Below are positions 32,794 to 42,358 of a stretch of DNA of 64,000 nt, piece after piece. The DNA comes from Asticcacaulis machinosus. GTDB lineage: Bacteria > Pseudomonadota > Alphaproteobacteria > Caulobacterales > Caulobacteraceae. Made by a program: the position numbers and the translations under genes. Where the stretch lies: NCBI RefSeq assembly GCF_028550435.1, contig NZ_JAQQKV010000002.1, forward strand, positions 186,001 through 250,000. Reading direction: 5' to 3'. Under the pieces are notes generated by a model. That model saw only the letters and a program-made list of their open reading frames with translations. It had not been told where the DNA came from and ran no database searches. Positions within the stretch are counted from its first letter, which is position 1, and the number at the start of each line of letters is the position of its first letter.

Positions 32794-33222
32794 TTAGGCG
32801 CGGGTCAAAGTTACTTCGATATTGCCGCGCGTGGCGTTGGAGTACGGGCAGACCTTATGGGCTTCGGCGATCAGGCGGTCGGCCACCTCGGCCTCAACGC
32901 CCGGCAGGGAAATCTTCAAGGTGACCTCAAGGCCAAAGCCGCCGGGGATTTGCCCGATACCGACCGACGAGTCGATGGCCGTATCCGCAGGGACGGAAAC
33001 CTTGTCACGCCCGCCAACGAATTTCAGCGCGCCGATAAAGCAAGCCGCATAACCGATACCGAACAATTGTTCCGGATTGGTGCCCTCACCGCCGGCGCCG
33101 CCCAACTCTTTGGGGGTGCTGAGTTTGACCGACACGCGGCCGTCGTCAGTGGAACCGGTGCCTTCGCGACCGCCGGTAGCGCGGGCATGGGCGGTATAGA
33201 GAGCGTTGATCTTCGTGGTCAT
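32794..33222 (-). CDS. ohr: Organic hydroperoxide resistance protein
   Basis: The ATG at 33222 has an AAAGGAG ribosome site and gives 142 residues, the usual Ohr size. The reactive Cys61 (YAACFIGAL) and Cys125 (KVCPYSNATRGN) are both present. The enzyme reduces lipid and other organic hydroperoxides using lipoylated proteins. It is divergent from its repressor ohrR, with palindromic operators between. Confidence 0.95.
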   Translation of the reverse strand: MTTKINALYTAHARATGGREGTGSTDDGRVSVKLSTPKELGGAGGEGTNPEQLFGIGYAACFIGALKFVGGRDKVSVPADTAIDSSVGIGQIPGGFGLEVTLKISLPGVEAEVADRLIAEAHKVCPYSNATRGNIEVTLTRA

Positions 33223-33279
33223 GATAGTCTCCTTTGGGTTTGATATAAACGCGATTACATTTCGATGATGGATAATTAA

Positions 33280-33318
33280 ATTGTGCACAATGTTTTGTCA
33301 ATTGAATTGCGCGCAATT
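33280..33318. promoter_or_regulatory. OhrR operator palindromes
   Basis: Three AT-rich palindromes are clustered: ATTGTGCACAAT (33280-33291), TCAATTGA (33298-33305) and AATTGCGCGCAATT (33305-33318). They lie in the divergent ohr-ohrR spacer, where OhrR is expected to bind both promoters. Confidence 0.75.
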
Positions 33319-33372
33319 TAATTGATTTTTCTGCAAGAATATGCTACTCATCTGATATCAAAGGATAAATAA

Positions 33373-33819
33373 ATGTCAGATAATCACGAAACCCCTGAAT
33401 TATGGCTACATAACCAGATTTGTTTTGCGGTTCATTCGACCGCCCATGCCTTTGCGGCGGCCTATAAGCCGCATCTGGACCCGCTTAATCTGACCTATCC
33501 GCAGTACCTCGTCATGTTGCTGTTGTGGGAAAAGGACGATCAGTCGGTCAGCGAACTGGGCAAGCCCTTGTTTCTCGACAGCGGCACCCTGACGCCGCTG
33601 CTGAAGCGCCTCCAGGCTACCGGCTATATCAACCGTACCCGTGACGTGAACGATGAGCGTGTCATGCGCATCACCCTGACCGACGCGGGTAAGGCACTTA
33701 AACAAAAAGCCATCTGCATCCCTCATGAGATGCTCGGCGCGATGGGCCTGAATGTCGAGCAGGTTATTGCGCTTGGCAAAGACGTGCGCAAACTGGGGCA
33801 GGCCCTGAGGCAGAACTAA
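33373..33819 (+). CDS. ohrR: OhrR, MarR-family peroxide-sensing repressor
   Basis: The 148-residue protein is a MarR winged helix with the OhrR signature start ELWLHNQICFAVHST. The peroxidatic Cys17 and a second Cys115 suggest the two-cysteine type that forms a disulfide on oxidation. The recognition region is LDSGTLTPLLKRLQATGYI with wing TRDVNDERVMRI. It represses ohr and itself until organic peroxides oxidise it. Confidence 0.94.
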   Translation: MSDNHETPELWLHNQICFAVHSTAHAFAAAYKPHLDPLNLTYPQYLVMLLLWEKDDQSVSELGKPLFLDSGTLTPLLKRLQATGYINRTRDVNDERVMRITLTDAGKALKQKAICIPHEMLGAMGLNVEQVIALGKDVRKLGQALRQN

Positions 33820-33880
33820 AGGCGGCAAAATTGGCTTTGACCGAAGCGCCAAAGCCGCCCTATCCTCGCCCAAACGAGAG

Positions 33881-35905
33881 ATGCCCGACATGACCCAGTC
33901 CGCCACCACCGCCTTTGCTGTCCCGTCTGCACGTGCCGGTGAGGTGGTCGCGCAGGCGGCGTCACCTGACGGGTCGATCACGGTCCAAATCCGCATCGGC
34001 AATGAAGGCCATGCCACCTATGCGATTTCACGTCATGGGCAAGAAATTATCTCACCATCGAAACTGGGCTTCCTGTTTGCCGATCAGCCCAAATGGGAGC
34101 GCAACCTGACCCTGACGGCACAGTCGCAATCCCAGCACGATGAGACCTGGGAACTGCCGTGGGGTGAGCGCCGGTTTGTACGCAATCACTATACCGAACT
34201 GCGCATTGACCTGACCGAGCGTAACCGGCTTTTGCGCAAAATCACTGTGGTGTTCCGGCTATTCGATAATGGCTTTGGCTTTCGTTATGAGTTCCCGGAT
34301 CAACCGCAGTTAAAAACCGTCAATATCGTTGAGGAGCAGACCGAGTTTGCCATCACCGAGCCGGCCACCGCCTGGTGGATTCCGGCCGGGGAATGGAGCC
34401 GTTACGAATTTCTTTACAACAAAACCCCTCTGGCCGAGGTTTCACAGGCCCACACCCCAATCACCCTGCGCACAGCCTCCGGCCTGCATTTGGCCCTGCA
34501 TGAAGCCGCGCTCGTTGACTATTCGGCTATGTGGCTGCGCCGGTCGACCGGTCAGGTCTTAAAGGCCAATCTGTCGCCGTCCGGCATAGGCCCTAAGGTC
34601 GTGCGCGAGGCGCCGTTTAACACACCGTGGCGGACAGTGCAGATTGCCGATACAGCGGGCGGGCTGATCGAAAACGATCTGGTGCTTAATCTCAATGACC
34701 CCAATGTTTTGGGCGATGTCTCATGGGTCGTGCCGCACAAATTCATCGGTATCTGGTGGGAGATGCACTTAGGGCTGGCGACGTGGGGGTCAGGCGACAA
34801 ACATGGCGCGACCACGCAACGCGCCAGGGCCTATATCGACCTTGCGGCGGAACACGGCATCCGCGGCGTCCTGATCGAAGGCTGGAATATCGGCTGGGAT
34901 TCTGAATGGTTTGCCGACGGCAGCACCTTTGATTTCACCACCGCCTATCCTGATTTTGATCTGGAGGCCGTCTGCGCCTATGCCAAAGCCAAAGGCGTGC
35001 GCATTGTCGGACACCACGAAACGGCGGGCAATGCCGCGCTTTATGAATCCCAGCTTGAGGCCGCCCTTGATCTTTATCAGCGGCTGGGTGTCGATTCCGT
35101 CAAGACCGGCTATGTGTCGGACGCGGGCGGGTTTCGCACGGTTGATGCGCAAGGCCACGACTACTATGCCTGGCACGACGGTCAGGCCGCCTCGCGTCAT
35201 CATCTTAAGGTCGTACAGGCAGCCGCCAAACGCAGGATCGCTATCAATGCCCATGAGCCGATCAAGGACACCGGCCTGCGGCGCACCTACCCCAACTGGA
35301 TCGCCCGCGAAGGGGCGCGCGGCATGGAATATAACGCTTGGGGCAATCCCCCCAATCCGCCGGAGCATGAGCTTAATCTGGTGTTCACGCGTCTGCTGTC
35401 AGGGCCGATGGATTTCACGCCCGGGGTTTTGAGTTTAGAGGGCGTGAACCAGCCGCTCAATTCGACCGTCGCCAAACAACTGGCGCTCTATGTGGTCATC
35501 TACTCGCCGGTGCAGATGGCCGCCGATACGATCGAGAACTATCAGAAACATCTTGCGCCATTTCAGTTTATCAAGGACGTGCCGACCGACTGGTCCGACA
35601 CCCGTGTGCTGAATGGCGAGGTCGGGGAATTTATCACCATCGCCCGCAAAGATCGCGCATCGGATGACTGGTATCTGGGGGCCGCCACCAATGAGCAGCC
35701 GCGCCACCTAACCATAGCGCTCGATTTTCTGGATGCGGGCACAACCTATGCTGCGACTATTTATCGAGACGCTGACGATACCGACTACCGGCTCGACACC
35801 CGCCACCACTATGTCATTGCGACACGCACCCTGACCGCACATGACACCCTCACCCTGAACCTTGCCCCCGGCGGCGGTCAGGCGATCCGGTTTTCGCCTC
35901 TATGA
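33881..35905 (+). CDS. Glycoside hydrolase family 97 (SusB-like alpha-glucosidase)
   Basis: The 674-residue protein (or 671 from the second ATG) has the GH97 order: N-terminal super-sandwich (about 25-280), catalytic barrel (about 285-560) and C-terminal sandwich. The retaining-type Asp is absent: the site reads SVKTGYV. Glu residues are kept in HHET, INAHEP and RGMEYN, as in inverting SusB-type enzymes. No convincing signal peptide is seen, which is unusual for the family. Its stop overlaps the start of a sodium:solute symporter (ATGA), suggesting uptake of an oligosaccharide followed by internal hydrolysis. Confidence 0.88.
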   Translation: MPDMTQSATTAFAVPSARAGEVVAQAASPDGSITVQIRIGNEGHATYAISRHGQEIISPSKLGFLFADQPKWERNLTLTAQSQSQHDETWELPWGERRFVRNHYTELRIDLTERNRLLRKITVVFRLFDNGFGFRYEFPDQPQLKTVNIVEEQTEFAITEPATAWWIPAGEWSRYEFLYNKTPLAEVSQAHTPITLRTASGLHLALHEAALVDYSAMWLRRSTGQVLKANLSPSGIGPKVVREAPFNTPWRTVQIADTAGGLIENDLVLNLNDPNVLGDVSWVVPHKFIGIWWEMHLGLATWGSGDKHGATTQRARAYIDLAAEHGIRGVLIEGWNIGWDSEWFADGSTFDFTTAYPDFDLEAVCAYAKAKGVRIVGHHETAGNAALYESQLEAALDLYQRLGVDSVKTGYVSDAGGFRTVDAQGHDYYAWHDGQAASRHHLKVVQAAAKRRIAINAHEPIKDTGLRRTYPNWIAREGARGMEYNAWGNPPNPPEHELNLVFTRLLSGPMDFTPGVLSLEGVNQPLNSTVAKQLALYVVIYSPVQMAADTIENYQKHLAPFQFIKDVPTDWSDTRVLNGEVGEFITIARKDRASDDWYLGAATNEQPRHLTIALDFLDAGTTYAATIYRDADDTDYRLDTRHHYVIATRTLTAHDTLTLNLAPGGGQAIRFSPL

Positions 35906-37497
35906 CCGACTTTCAGCTATCTTGGGTCGACGGCGTTATCATCGCGGGTTACCTTATCGGGCTGGTCACACTGGCGCTGATGGCCCGCCGCGGTGCCTTA
36001 AGCCCCGATGCGGCGCGGGATCATTTTCTGGCTGGCCGGTCGGCCCCCTGGTACATGATCGGCTTTGCGCTGTTTGCCTCCAACATGACCGCCGTCGGCA
36101 TGATCGGCCTGCCCGGATCGGCCTATGCGCACGGCATCAATGTCCATAATTATGAGTGGATGGGCACGTTGGTTCTGCCGCTATTTTGTGCGTTTGTGTT
36201 GCCGACCTATCTGTCCTCGAATGTGTTCACCGTGCCAGAATTCCTTGAGCGGCGTTATTCACGGTTTGCGCGCACCTATCTGTCCGGACTGACTATTTTC
36301 CTGTGTGTGCTCGCCGATACCGCAGGCGCATTGTTTGCGGGCGGCGTGCTGCTGCAAATCCTGATGCCCGATGTCGCGCTATGGCAGATATCGTGCGTGC
36401 TGGCCTTGTGTGCCGGCATATTCCTGATCATCGGCGGCCTTCGTGCCGTCATGGTAACCGAAGCCATTCAGGCCGTGATCCTGCTGATCGGTGGGGTGAT
36501 TGTCGCCGTGTTGACCGTCAATGCGGCGGGCGGTTGGGAGGCGATTAAAAACGGCGTGCCCGCCTCACACCTCAGCCTGATCCGGCCAGACAGCGATCCG
36601 GTTATGCCGTGGACCGGGCTGGTCACCGGCGGGCTGATCATCGGCTTTTATTTCTGGTGCACCAATCAGTTCATGGTGCAGCGGATGCTGGCGGCACGGT
36701 CGCTCGACCACGGTCGCTGGGGCGGCCTGTTTGCGGGTTTGCTGAAACTTAGTTCGCTGTTCTTACTGTGCATCCCCGGTGTGGCGGCTCTGCTGATCTT
36801 CCCGAACCTTGCGCGCCCCGATCAGGTCTTCCCCAGCTTGATCCTGACCCTTTTGCCAACGGGCATTTTGGGCATACTGATAGCCGCCTTTCTGGCCACT
36901 ATTATCTCGACGCTCGCGGCCAATTACAATGCAGCCTCGACCCTGGTGACCATGGATTTCGTACAGCGGTTCCGGCCATCCATGAGCGACACGGCCCTGA
37001 TCCGTGTGGGCCGGATCACGGTCGTTATCCTCATGCTTTTGTCTATGCTGTGGGTGCCGATGATCGGGGCCATGCGTGACAGCCTGTGGCAATATTTGCA
37101 GGCGATCTTAAGTTATTTCGTGCCGCCGGTCGCCGCGGTGTTTTTTGCGGGCCTGTTCTGGCGGCGGGCCAATGATGCGGGAGCAAAGGCAGGGCTGACT
37201 CTTGGCACCATATTGAGCGTGGTGTTTTTCATAAACGTGGAAATCACCCACGCCGTTGATCTACATTTCCTGAAAGCCGCATTTGTGATCTTTACAGTTA
37301 GCCTTGGGGCAACAGCCATCGCCAGTTTGATGACGCACCCACCGGATTCGATGCGCGTCAATGCAATGACCTTTTCCGGCGATCTGTGGCACAAGGAAAC
37401 GATTGCGTTGAAGTCCGTGCCGTGGTGGCAGAACTACCGGATATTATCGCTGGCCCTGATTGCGGTCACGGCCATCATGGTGTGGGTTTTCAGGTAA
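35902..37497 (+). CDS. Sodium:solute symporter family transporter (SSS)
   Basis: The 531-residue protein has about 13-14 membrane helices and the SSS motifs: HFLAGRSAPWYMIGFALFASNMTAVGMIGLPGSAYAHGI near the start, FLERRYSRFARTYLSG, and the core FLATIISTLAANYNAASTLVTMDF. The family imports sugars, amino acids or other solutes with sodium. It is translationally coupled to the GH97 gene through ATGA, so a gluco-oligosaccharide or glucose is a reasonable substrate guess. The 3' end overlaps the convergent GNAT gene by eight bases. Confidence 0.9.
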   Translation: MTDFQLSWVDGVIIAGYLIGLVTLALMARRGALSPDAARDHFLAGRSAPWYMIGFALFASNMTAVGMIGLPGSAYAHGINVHNYEWMGTLVLPLFCAFVLPTYLSSNVFTVPEFLERRYSRFARTYLSGLTIFLCVLADTAGALFAGGVLLQILMPDVALWQISCVLALCAGIFLIIGGLRAVMVTEAIQAVILLIGGVIVAVLTVNAAGGWEAIKNGVPASHLSLIRPDSDPVMPWTGLVTGGLIIGFYFWCTNQFMVQRMLAARSLDHGRWGGLFAGLLKLSSLFLLCIPGVAALLIFPNLARPDQVFPSLILTLLPTGILGILIAAFLATIISTLAANYNAASTLVTMDFVQRFRPSMSDTALIRVGRITVVILMLLSMLWVPMIGAMRDSLWQYLQAILSYFVPPVAAVFFAGLFWRRANDAGAKAGLTLGTILSVVFFINVEITHAVDLHFLKAAFVIFTVSLGATAIASLMTHPPDSMRVNAMTFSGDLWHKETIALKSVPWWQNYRILSLALIAVTAIMVWVFR

Positions 37498-37987
37498 GCC
37501 GCAGCACGTTTTCGCGGATGGCGGTTTTACGAGCTTCGGCATAATAGCGGTCATGGCCCACCATATTAAACCCGCATTTTTCCAGCACACGCTGAGAGGC
37601 CAGATTGTCAAAGGCGATGCGCGCAAACAACGGGCGCTTCGGCTCGACCTCCAGAAACTGCATGAGGGCCTCGGTGGCAATACCATGCCCCCAGAATTCC
37701 CGCCCCAGCCAATAGCCGACACAGCGCACGCCCATGCAATCAAAGCTGACGATGCTGCCGGCGATCTGGCCTTCCCACAGTATGGTGCGGCGAAGGATGG
37801 TCGGGTCGGTGCGGATGTGGGTCCAGAACTTATCAAAAGCTGCGCGATCGGACGGATTGCGCGGCGTAAAGGCGGCCATATGATTGGCCTCGGCATCCTG
37901 CTGCTGCGCGAAAAAGATATTGAGATCGCTGTGACCGACGTCGCGTAAGCTGATCTCGGCGGGTTTTGTTTTAAAACGCGCGAGCAT
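37490..37987 (-). CDS. GNAT acetyltransferase (RimJ/RimL-like)
   Basis: The 165-residue protein has the GNAT pattern of the RimJ/RimL group: an N-terminal ISLRDVGHSDLNIFF strand-helix, then GSIVSF, the acetyl-CoA site in YWLGREFWGHGIATEAL and a final SQRVLEKCGFNMVG. It would acetylate a protein N-terminus or a small amine; the substrate is unknown. It is a single gene, convergent with the symporter. Confidence 0.85.
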   Translation of the reverse strand: MLARFKTKPAEISLRDVGHSDLNIFFAQQQDAEANHMAAFTPRNPSDRAAFDKFWTHIRTDPTILRRTILWEGQIAGSIVSFDCMGVRCVGYWLGREFWGHGIATEALMQFLEVEPKRPLFARIAFDNLASQRVLEKCGFNMVGHDRYYAEARKTAIRENVLRLT

Positions 37988-38132
37988 ATTGTAAAGACCC
38001 TTTATGAGGGGTCGATACTGACTAAAAAAGGGTTAGCAAAAAGTTACCAACAGCCCATCAATGCGGTAAAATTTAACACTTTGATAGTTAACCTTACCTG
38101 TAAATAAAAATACCATAAGTCCAAACACCGAG

Positions 38133-39296
38133 ATGTGCATGAACCCAGTCTTTCGTGATCTAAAGACCTCGATTTTTGAAACCATGTCCTTGCGCGCGCG
38201 GGAACTGGGGGCGGTCAATCTGGGGCAGGGTTTTCCGGAAAGCGACGGGTTTGAAGATGTCAGACGTGCCGCGGCTGAGGCTTTGATTGACCAGTCGAAC
38301 CAGTATCCACCCATGCGCGGGTTGATGGAACTGCGTCAGGCTGTGGCGGATTTCTATGGCCGCACACAAAACCTCAATCTTGATGCGGCTGACAATGTAC
38401 TAATTACCTCCGGGGCGACCGAAGCCATCTGTGCCGCTCTGTTGTCGCTGATCACCCCAGGCGATGAGGTGGTGGTGTTTGAGCCGATGTACGACGCCTA
38501 TATCCCGTTGATTGAGCGCGCGGGCGGTGTGCCGAAAATCGTGCAGCTTAAGCCGCCGCACTGGCGCTTTGACGATGAGGATCTGAAAGCCGTCTTTTCG
38601 GACAAGACCAAGTTAGTCATGATCACCACGCCCAACAACCCGACCACGCACGCCTTGACGCGGGACGAACTGGAAAGCCTTGGCCGATTTTGTGCGCAAT
38701 ATGACGCCGTAGTCATCAGTGATGAGGTGTGGGAAAATGTGGTTTTCGAGCAGCCCCACCTCAGCGTTCTGCATATCGACAGCCTCAAAGATCGGGCGTT
38801 GAAGATCGGATCGGCGGGTAAGTTGTTTGCCCTGACCGGCTGGAAAGTCGGCTTTGTCTGTGGGCCGCAAGCCCTGATTGAACAGGTCGCCCGCGCCCAT
38901 CAGTTCATCACCTTCACCACCCCGCCCAACCTGCAATATGGGGTGGCTTACGGTCTTGGTTTGCCTGCCGAGCGGTTTGACGAGGCACGGGAAGAACTGC
39001 GGATCGCCCGCGGTTATATGACAACCCGTCTCAGTGATGCCGGATTTGAGATATTGCCTGCTGGTGGCAGCTATTTCCTGAACATCGACCTGACGCCTCT
39101 GAACCTTAAGATGGACGGACTGGCCTTTGCGCACCATGCGCTGGAGACCTGCGGCGTGGCGACGATTCCACTACAGGCCTTCTGCCCGACGGGGCGTGAA
39201 CTGCCCATCCTGCGGCTGTGCTTTGCCAAGTCTCTTACTACGCTCGATAAGGGGATCGAAGGCCTGATCAGGGCCGCCGCCACAGCCAAAACCTAA
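38133..39296 (+). CDS. Class I/II PLP aminotransferase (methionine/kynurenine type)
   Basis: The 387-residue protein is a fold-type I aminotransferase. It shows NLGQGFPESDGF near 29-40, TSGATEAI (92-99), PNNPT (167-171), the Asp of ISDEVW, the PLP Lys230 in SAGKLFALTGWKVG and a late Arg in LPILRLCFAK. This profile is closest to the YbdL/kynurenine-glutamine transaminase group, which uses methionine, aromatic amino acids and keto acids. An ATG two codons further (38139) is an alternative start. The stop overlaps the convergent GGDEF-EAL gene stop by four bases. Confidence 0.88.
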   Translation: MCMNPVFRDLKTSIFETMSLRARELGAVNLGQGFPESDGFEDVRRAAAEALIDQSNQYPPMRGLMELRQAVADFYGRTQNLNLDAADNVLITSGATEAICAALLSLITPGDEVVVFEPMYDAYIPLIERAGGVPKIVQLKPPHWRFDDEDLKAVFSDKTKLVMITTPNNPTTHALTRDELESLGRFCAQYDAVVISDEVWENVVFEQPHLSVLHIDSLKDRALKIGSAGKLFALTGWKVGFVCGPQALIEQVARAHQFITFTTPPNLQYGVAYGLGLPAERFDEAREELRIARGYMTTRLSDAGFEILPAGGSYFLNIDLTPLNLKMDGLAFAHHALETCGVATIPLQAFCPTGRELPILRLCFAKSLTTLDKGIEGLIRAAATAKT

Positions 39297-42115
39297 GCCG
39301 ATTTCGCTCTTCTGATCTCTTCACTAGACATGGGCGCCGGACGGCCCAGCAGGTACCCTTGCGCCTCATCGCAGCCCTCTGACCGCAGCAAACCAAGCTG
39401 GGCCTCCGTTTCAACCCCTTCGGCCAGCACCGGCACATTCAGGCTCTTACCCAGCGCCAGAATGGCCTTGATGATCGCCAGAGATTGCGGGCTTTGCTCC
39501 GCCTCCATCAGGAACGACCGGTCGATCTTGATCTTATCGAACGGGAAGGAATTGAGCGTATCGAGCGACGAATAACCGGTGCCGAAATCATCGATGGCGA
39601 TAGTCACGCCAAGCGCCTTGATCTGACGCAGGATGTGCAGGGCGCGGGTCTTGTCACCGATGATGGTCGATTCCGTAATTTCAAGCTCAAGCCGCTTGGG
39701 CGACAGTCCGGTATCAATCAGAATCTCATGCACCACCTGCACCAGATTGACATTACCTAACTGCACCGGCGACAGATTGACGGCGATTTTGGCGTCATTA
39801 TCCCAGCTTGCCGCCTCACGGCAGGCCGTTCTCAACACCCACTCCCCGATATCGAGGATCGCGCCGCACTCTTCGGCGACAGGAATGAAATCGACCGGAG
39901 ACACAAACCCGCGCGTCGGATGTATCCAGCGCAGCAGGGCCTCATAGCCGGTCGTCTCGCCCGTCATGACGGATTTCTGGATCTGGTAATAGATCTGGAA
40001 TTCATCATTTTTGATGGCTTCCCACAGATCCTTGGCGATGGCGCGGCGATCACGGGCCGCCTCATCCATACGCGCCTCATAGAAGCAGAAACGTTCGCCG
40101 TGGGTCGATTTAGCCCGATACAGCGCCAGATCAGCATTGTTCATCAGCGGATCACGGCTGTCGGCATCCTGCGGGAAGATAGCGACCCCAAGGCTACCTT
40201 CAGGCGTCAGTTCATAGCCATCAAGGTCGATGACTTCACTTAACGCCCCTGACAGGCGGGCGATGAAATCGGTAAGCTCCCCATCGTTTTCAAAGCGCTT
40301 GGCCGCACTGAATTCGTCGCCACCAAAACGGGCCACAAACTCATCTCCATGCAGCACATTCTGCATACGTGCGGACAGGGCTTTCAGCACCTCATCGCCC
40401 GCCGCATGGCCGCGTGTGTCGTTAATTTCCTTGAAGCGATCAAGGTCGATCGCGATGACCGCGACCTTAGACTGGTGACGGCGCGCCCACTCCAGTTCCT
40501 GATCGAGGTAGTCCGTAAAATGCTCACGATTGGGCAGGCCAGTCAGGCCATCATGCCGTGCCATATGGGCGATGCGCGCTTCATCCATACGCCGGTCCGT
40601 GATGTCTTCATAGGTCGCCACCCAGCCACCGTGCGGCATGGGCCGGTAGGTCATGGAGATAATGCAGGTCGGCGACAGTTCGACCACCAGAGTGCTGCCT
40701 TCAGGCTTATAAAGAGCAGCCTTGTGCTTGGAATAGGCTTCGCGCACGGTCGCCTCATCAGGCACCTTACCATCGCGGGCGGCCATGCCCTGCTCAATCA
40801 GAAAGCGGAAACTGGCACCTTCAAATACCGCCTCAACCGGCAGGTTGAACATCTCGGTAAAGCGCTGATTACTCAGCACCAACCGCTCGTTCTTATCGAA
40901 CAGGCACAGGCCATGCGACATGTGGCTAAGCGCCATGTCGAGATTGGCCGACATATTAATCAGGTGTTCGCGATCGGCCCGCAGCACGGTGACATCACGG
41001 GTAATCTTGGCAAAGCCCATCAGATTATTCTGTTCATCGCGCACCGGCGTAATAATGACGTGCGCCCAGAACGGCTCACCGTTTTTGCGAAGACGCCGCC
41101 CTTCTTCTTCATAACGGCCGGCTTCCAGCGCGATCTGCAACGCCCGTGCCGGCGCCCCGGCTTCGCGAGCTTCCGGCAGATAGAAACAGGAAAAATGCTT
41201 GCCCACAATTTCAGGGGCCTTGAACCCTTTGATCCGCTCAGCACCGGCGTTCCAGTTATTCACATGGCCATGCTCATCCAGCATGTAGATGGCATAGTCC
41301 TTCACGCCTTCGACCAGAATTTTGAAGGTTCGCTCAGACGCCGCCACCGCCGCTTCCATACGCCGCCCCTGAACCGCCGCCGACAAACAGACCGCCAGCA
41401 CCGACATGGCCGCAACCGCGATGGCCAGCGACATGCTGTCCGGCTTAAGCATCAGTCCGCCAATGACCCGCGCCGGATCGGGTGTGATGACGACGCCGCC
41501 CATAGCGGTAAAATGGTGGGAAACAATGGCAAGAACCAAAAGCCCGGTCGCGGCCGCGATCCCTTTCCAGGTCTTTGCGCGCGCTGCCACCATCAGGGCC
41601 ACAGCCCCAAACACCATGCCCAGAACGATCGAGGCCAGAACCAGATCCAGTTGCCAGGAAATATAGCCCGGCATCTGCATGGCGGTCATGCCCATATAGT
41701 GCATGCAGCCGATACCCGCCCCGACCAGGGCGCCACCCGCAGCCTGAGCGCCCTTAAACTCCGCCGTCACCGCCAGAGCAATCCCGGCCCCGGTCACGAC
41801 AATCGCCATCACCAGAGACAAAACAGTCAGATTAAGGTCATAGCCCGTCGCCACTCCCGGATCATAGGCCAGCATGGCAATAAAATGCGTGGCCCAGATG
41901 CCAAAGCCGGTCGCCATCCCTGCGGTCAGCAGCCATTTCAGGCGCGATTTGCCATCGGTGGCTGTCGCTCGGTGCATGAGGTTCACCGCCGCGAATGAGG
42001 AGACAAGGCAAACTATGGCGGCCAATGCGACCAAAACCCAATCGTGCTGATCGGTCAGGCAGGAAATAACGCGGAACATTCTGGCTCCAAAAAATCCATA
42101 AGTTGAATTCATCAA
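39293..42115 (-). CDS. MHYT-PAS-GGDEF-EAL cyclic-di-GMP protein
   Basis: The 940-residue protein starts with a seven-helix MHYT sensor domain (about 20-250) holding ATHFIAM, MHYMGMTAM and SHHFTAMG. Such domains are proposed to bind copper and sense oxygen, CO or NO. A PAS domain (about 260-385, ending in a FAKITRDVT motif), a second PAS-like segment (about 390-505), GGDEF (about 510-675, intact RFGGDEF) and EAL (about 685-935, intact GYEALLRW) follow. Both c-di-GMP synthesis and hydrolysis sites look intact. The gene is alone and divergent from modA. Confidence 0.94.
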   Translation of the reverse strand: MMNSTYGFFGARMFRVISCLTDQHDWVLVALAAIVCLVSSFAAVNLMHRATATDGKSRLKWLLTAGMATGFGIWATHFIAMLAYDPGVATGYDLNLTVLSLVMAIVVTGAGIALAVTAEFKGAQAAGGALVGAGIGCMHYMGMTAMQMPGYISWQLDLVLASIVLGMVFGAVALMVAARAKTWKGIAAATGLLVLAIVSHHFTAMGGVVITPDPARVIGGLMLKPDSMSLAIAVAAMSVLAVCLSAAVQGRRMEAAVAASERTFKILVEGVKDYAIYMLDEHGHVNNWNAGAERIKGFKAPEIVGKHFSCFYLPEAREAGAPARALQIALEAGRYEEEGRRLRKNGEPFWAHVIITPVRDEQNNLMGFAKITRDVTVLRADREHLINMSANLDMALSHMSHGLCLFDKNERLVLSNQRFTEMFNLPVEAVFEGASFRFLIEQGMAARDGKVPDEATVREAYSKHKAALYKPEGSTLVVELSPTCIISMTYRPMPHGGWVATYEDITDRRMDEARIAHMARHDGLTGLPNREHFTDYLDQELEWARRHQSKVAVIAIDLDRFKEINDTRGHAAGDEVLKALSARMQNVLHGDEFVARFGGDEFSAAKRFENDGELTDFIARLSGALSEVIDLDGYELTPEGSLGVAIFPQDADSRDPLMNNADLALYRAKSTHGERFCFYEARMDEAARDRRAIAKDLWEAIKNDEFQIYYQIQKSVMTGETTGYEALLRWIHPTRGFVSPVDFIPVAEECGAILDIGEWVLRTACREAASWDNDAKIAVNLSPVQLGNVNLVQVVHEILIDTGLSPKRLELEITESTIIGDKTRALHILRQIKALGVTIAIDDFGTGYSSLDTLNSFPFDKIKIDRSFLMEAEQSPQSLAIIKAILALGKSLNVPVLAEGVETEAQLGLLRSEGCDEAQGYLLGRPAPMSSEEIRRAKSA

Positions 42116-42358
42116 CTAAAATCACAACCAAATGGCGAATACTTCCGTCATAGGCCCGAATTCATTGGTCTTTTTATGAAATAATGATTTTTTTGGAGTT
42201 AACCGGACGGCGTTGTTTAAAAATACTTTCAAGTTTACGTAAGGTAAGAAATTACACCTATTGCGTCACATAAAATGATAAACGGTTGTGGTGCCGCGCG
42301 CCTGCCTTTACAGTTTCAAAAGACCTAAATTACAAAAGGCTAAAGACAGGATAGTCCC

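Noticed and set aside
40349-41998. Long plus-strand open frame of about 550 codons
   Set aside because: It is antisense to the MHYT-PAS-GGDEF-EAL gene, is rich in His/Arg/Gln as expected of a shadow frame, and shows no domain.
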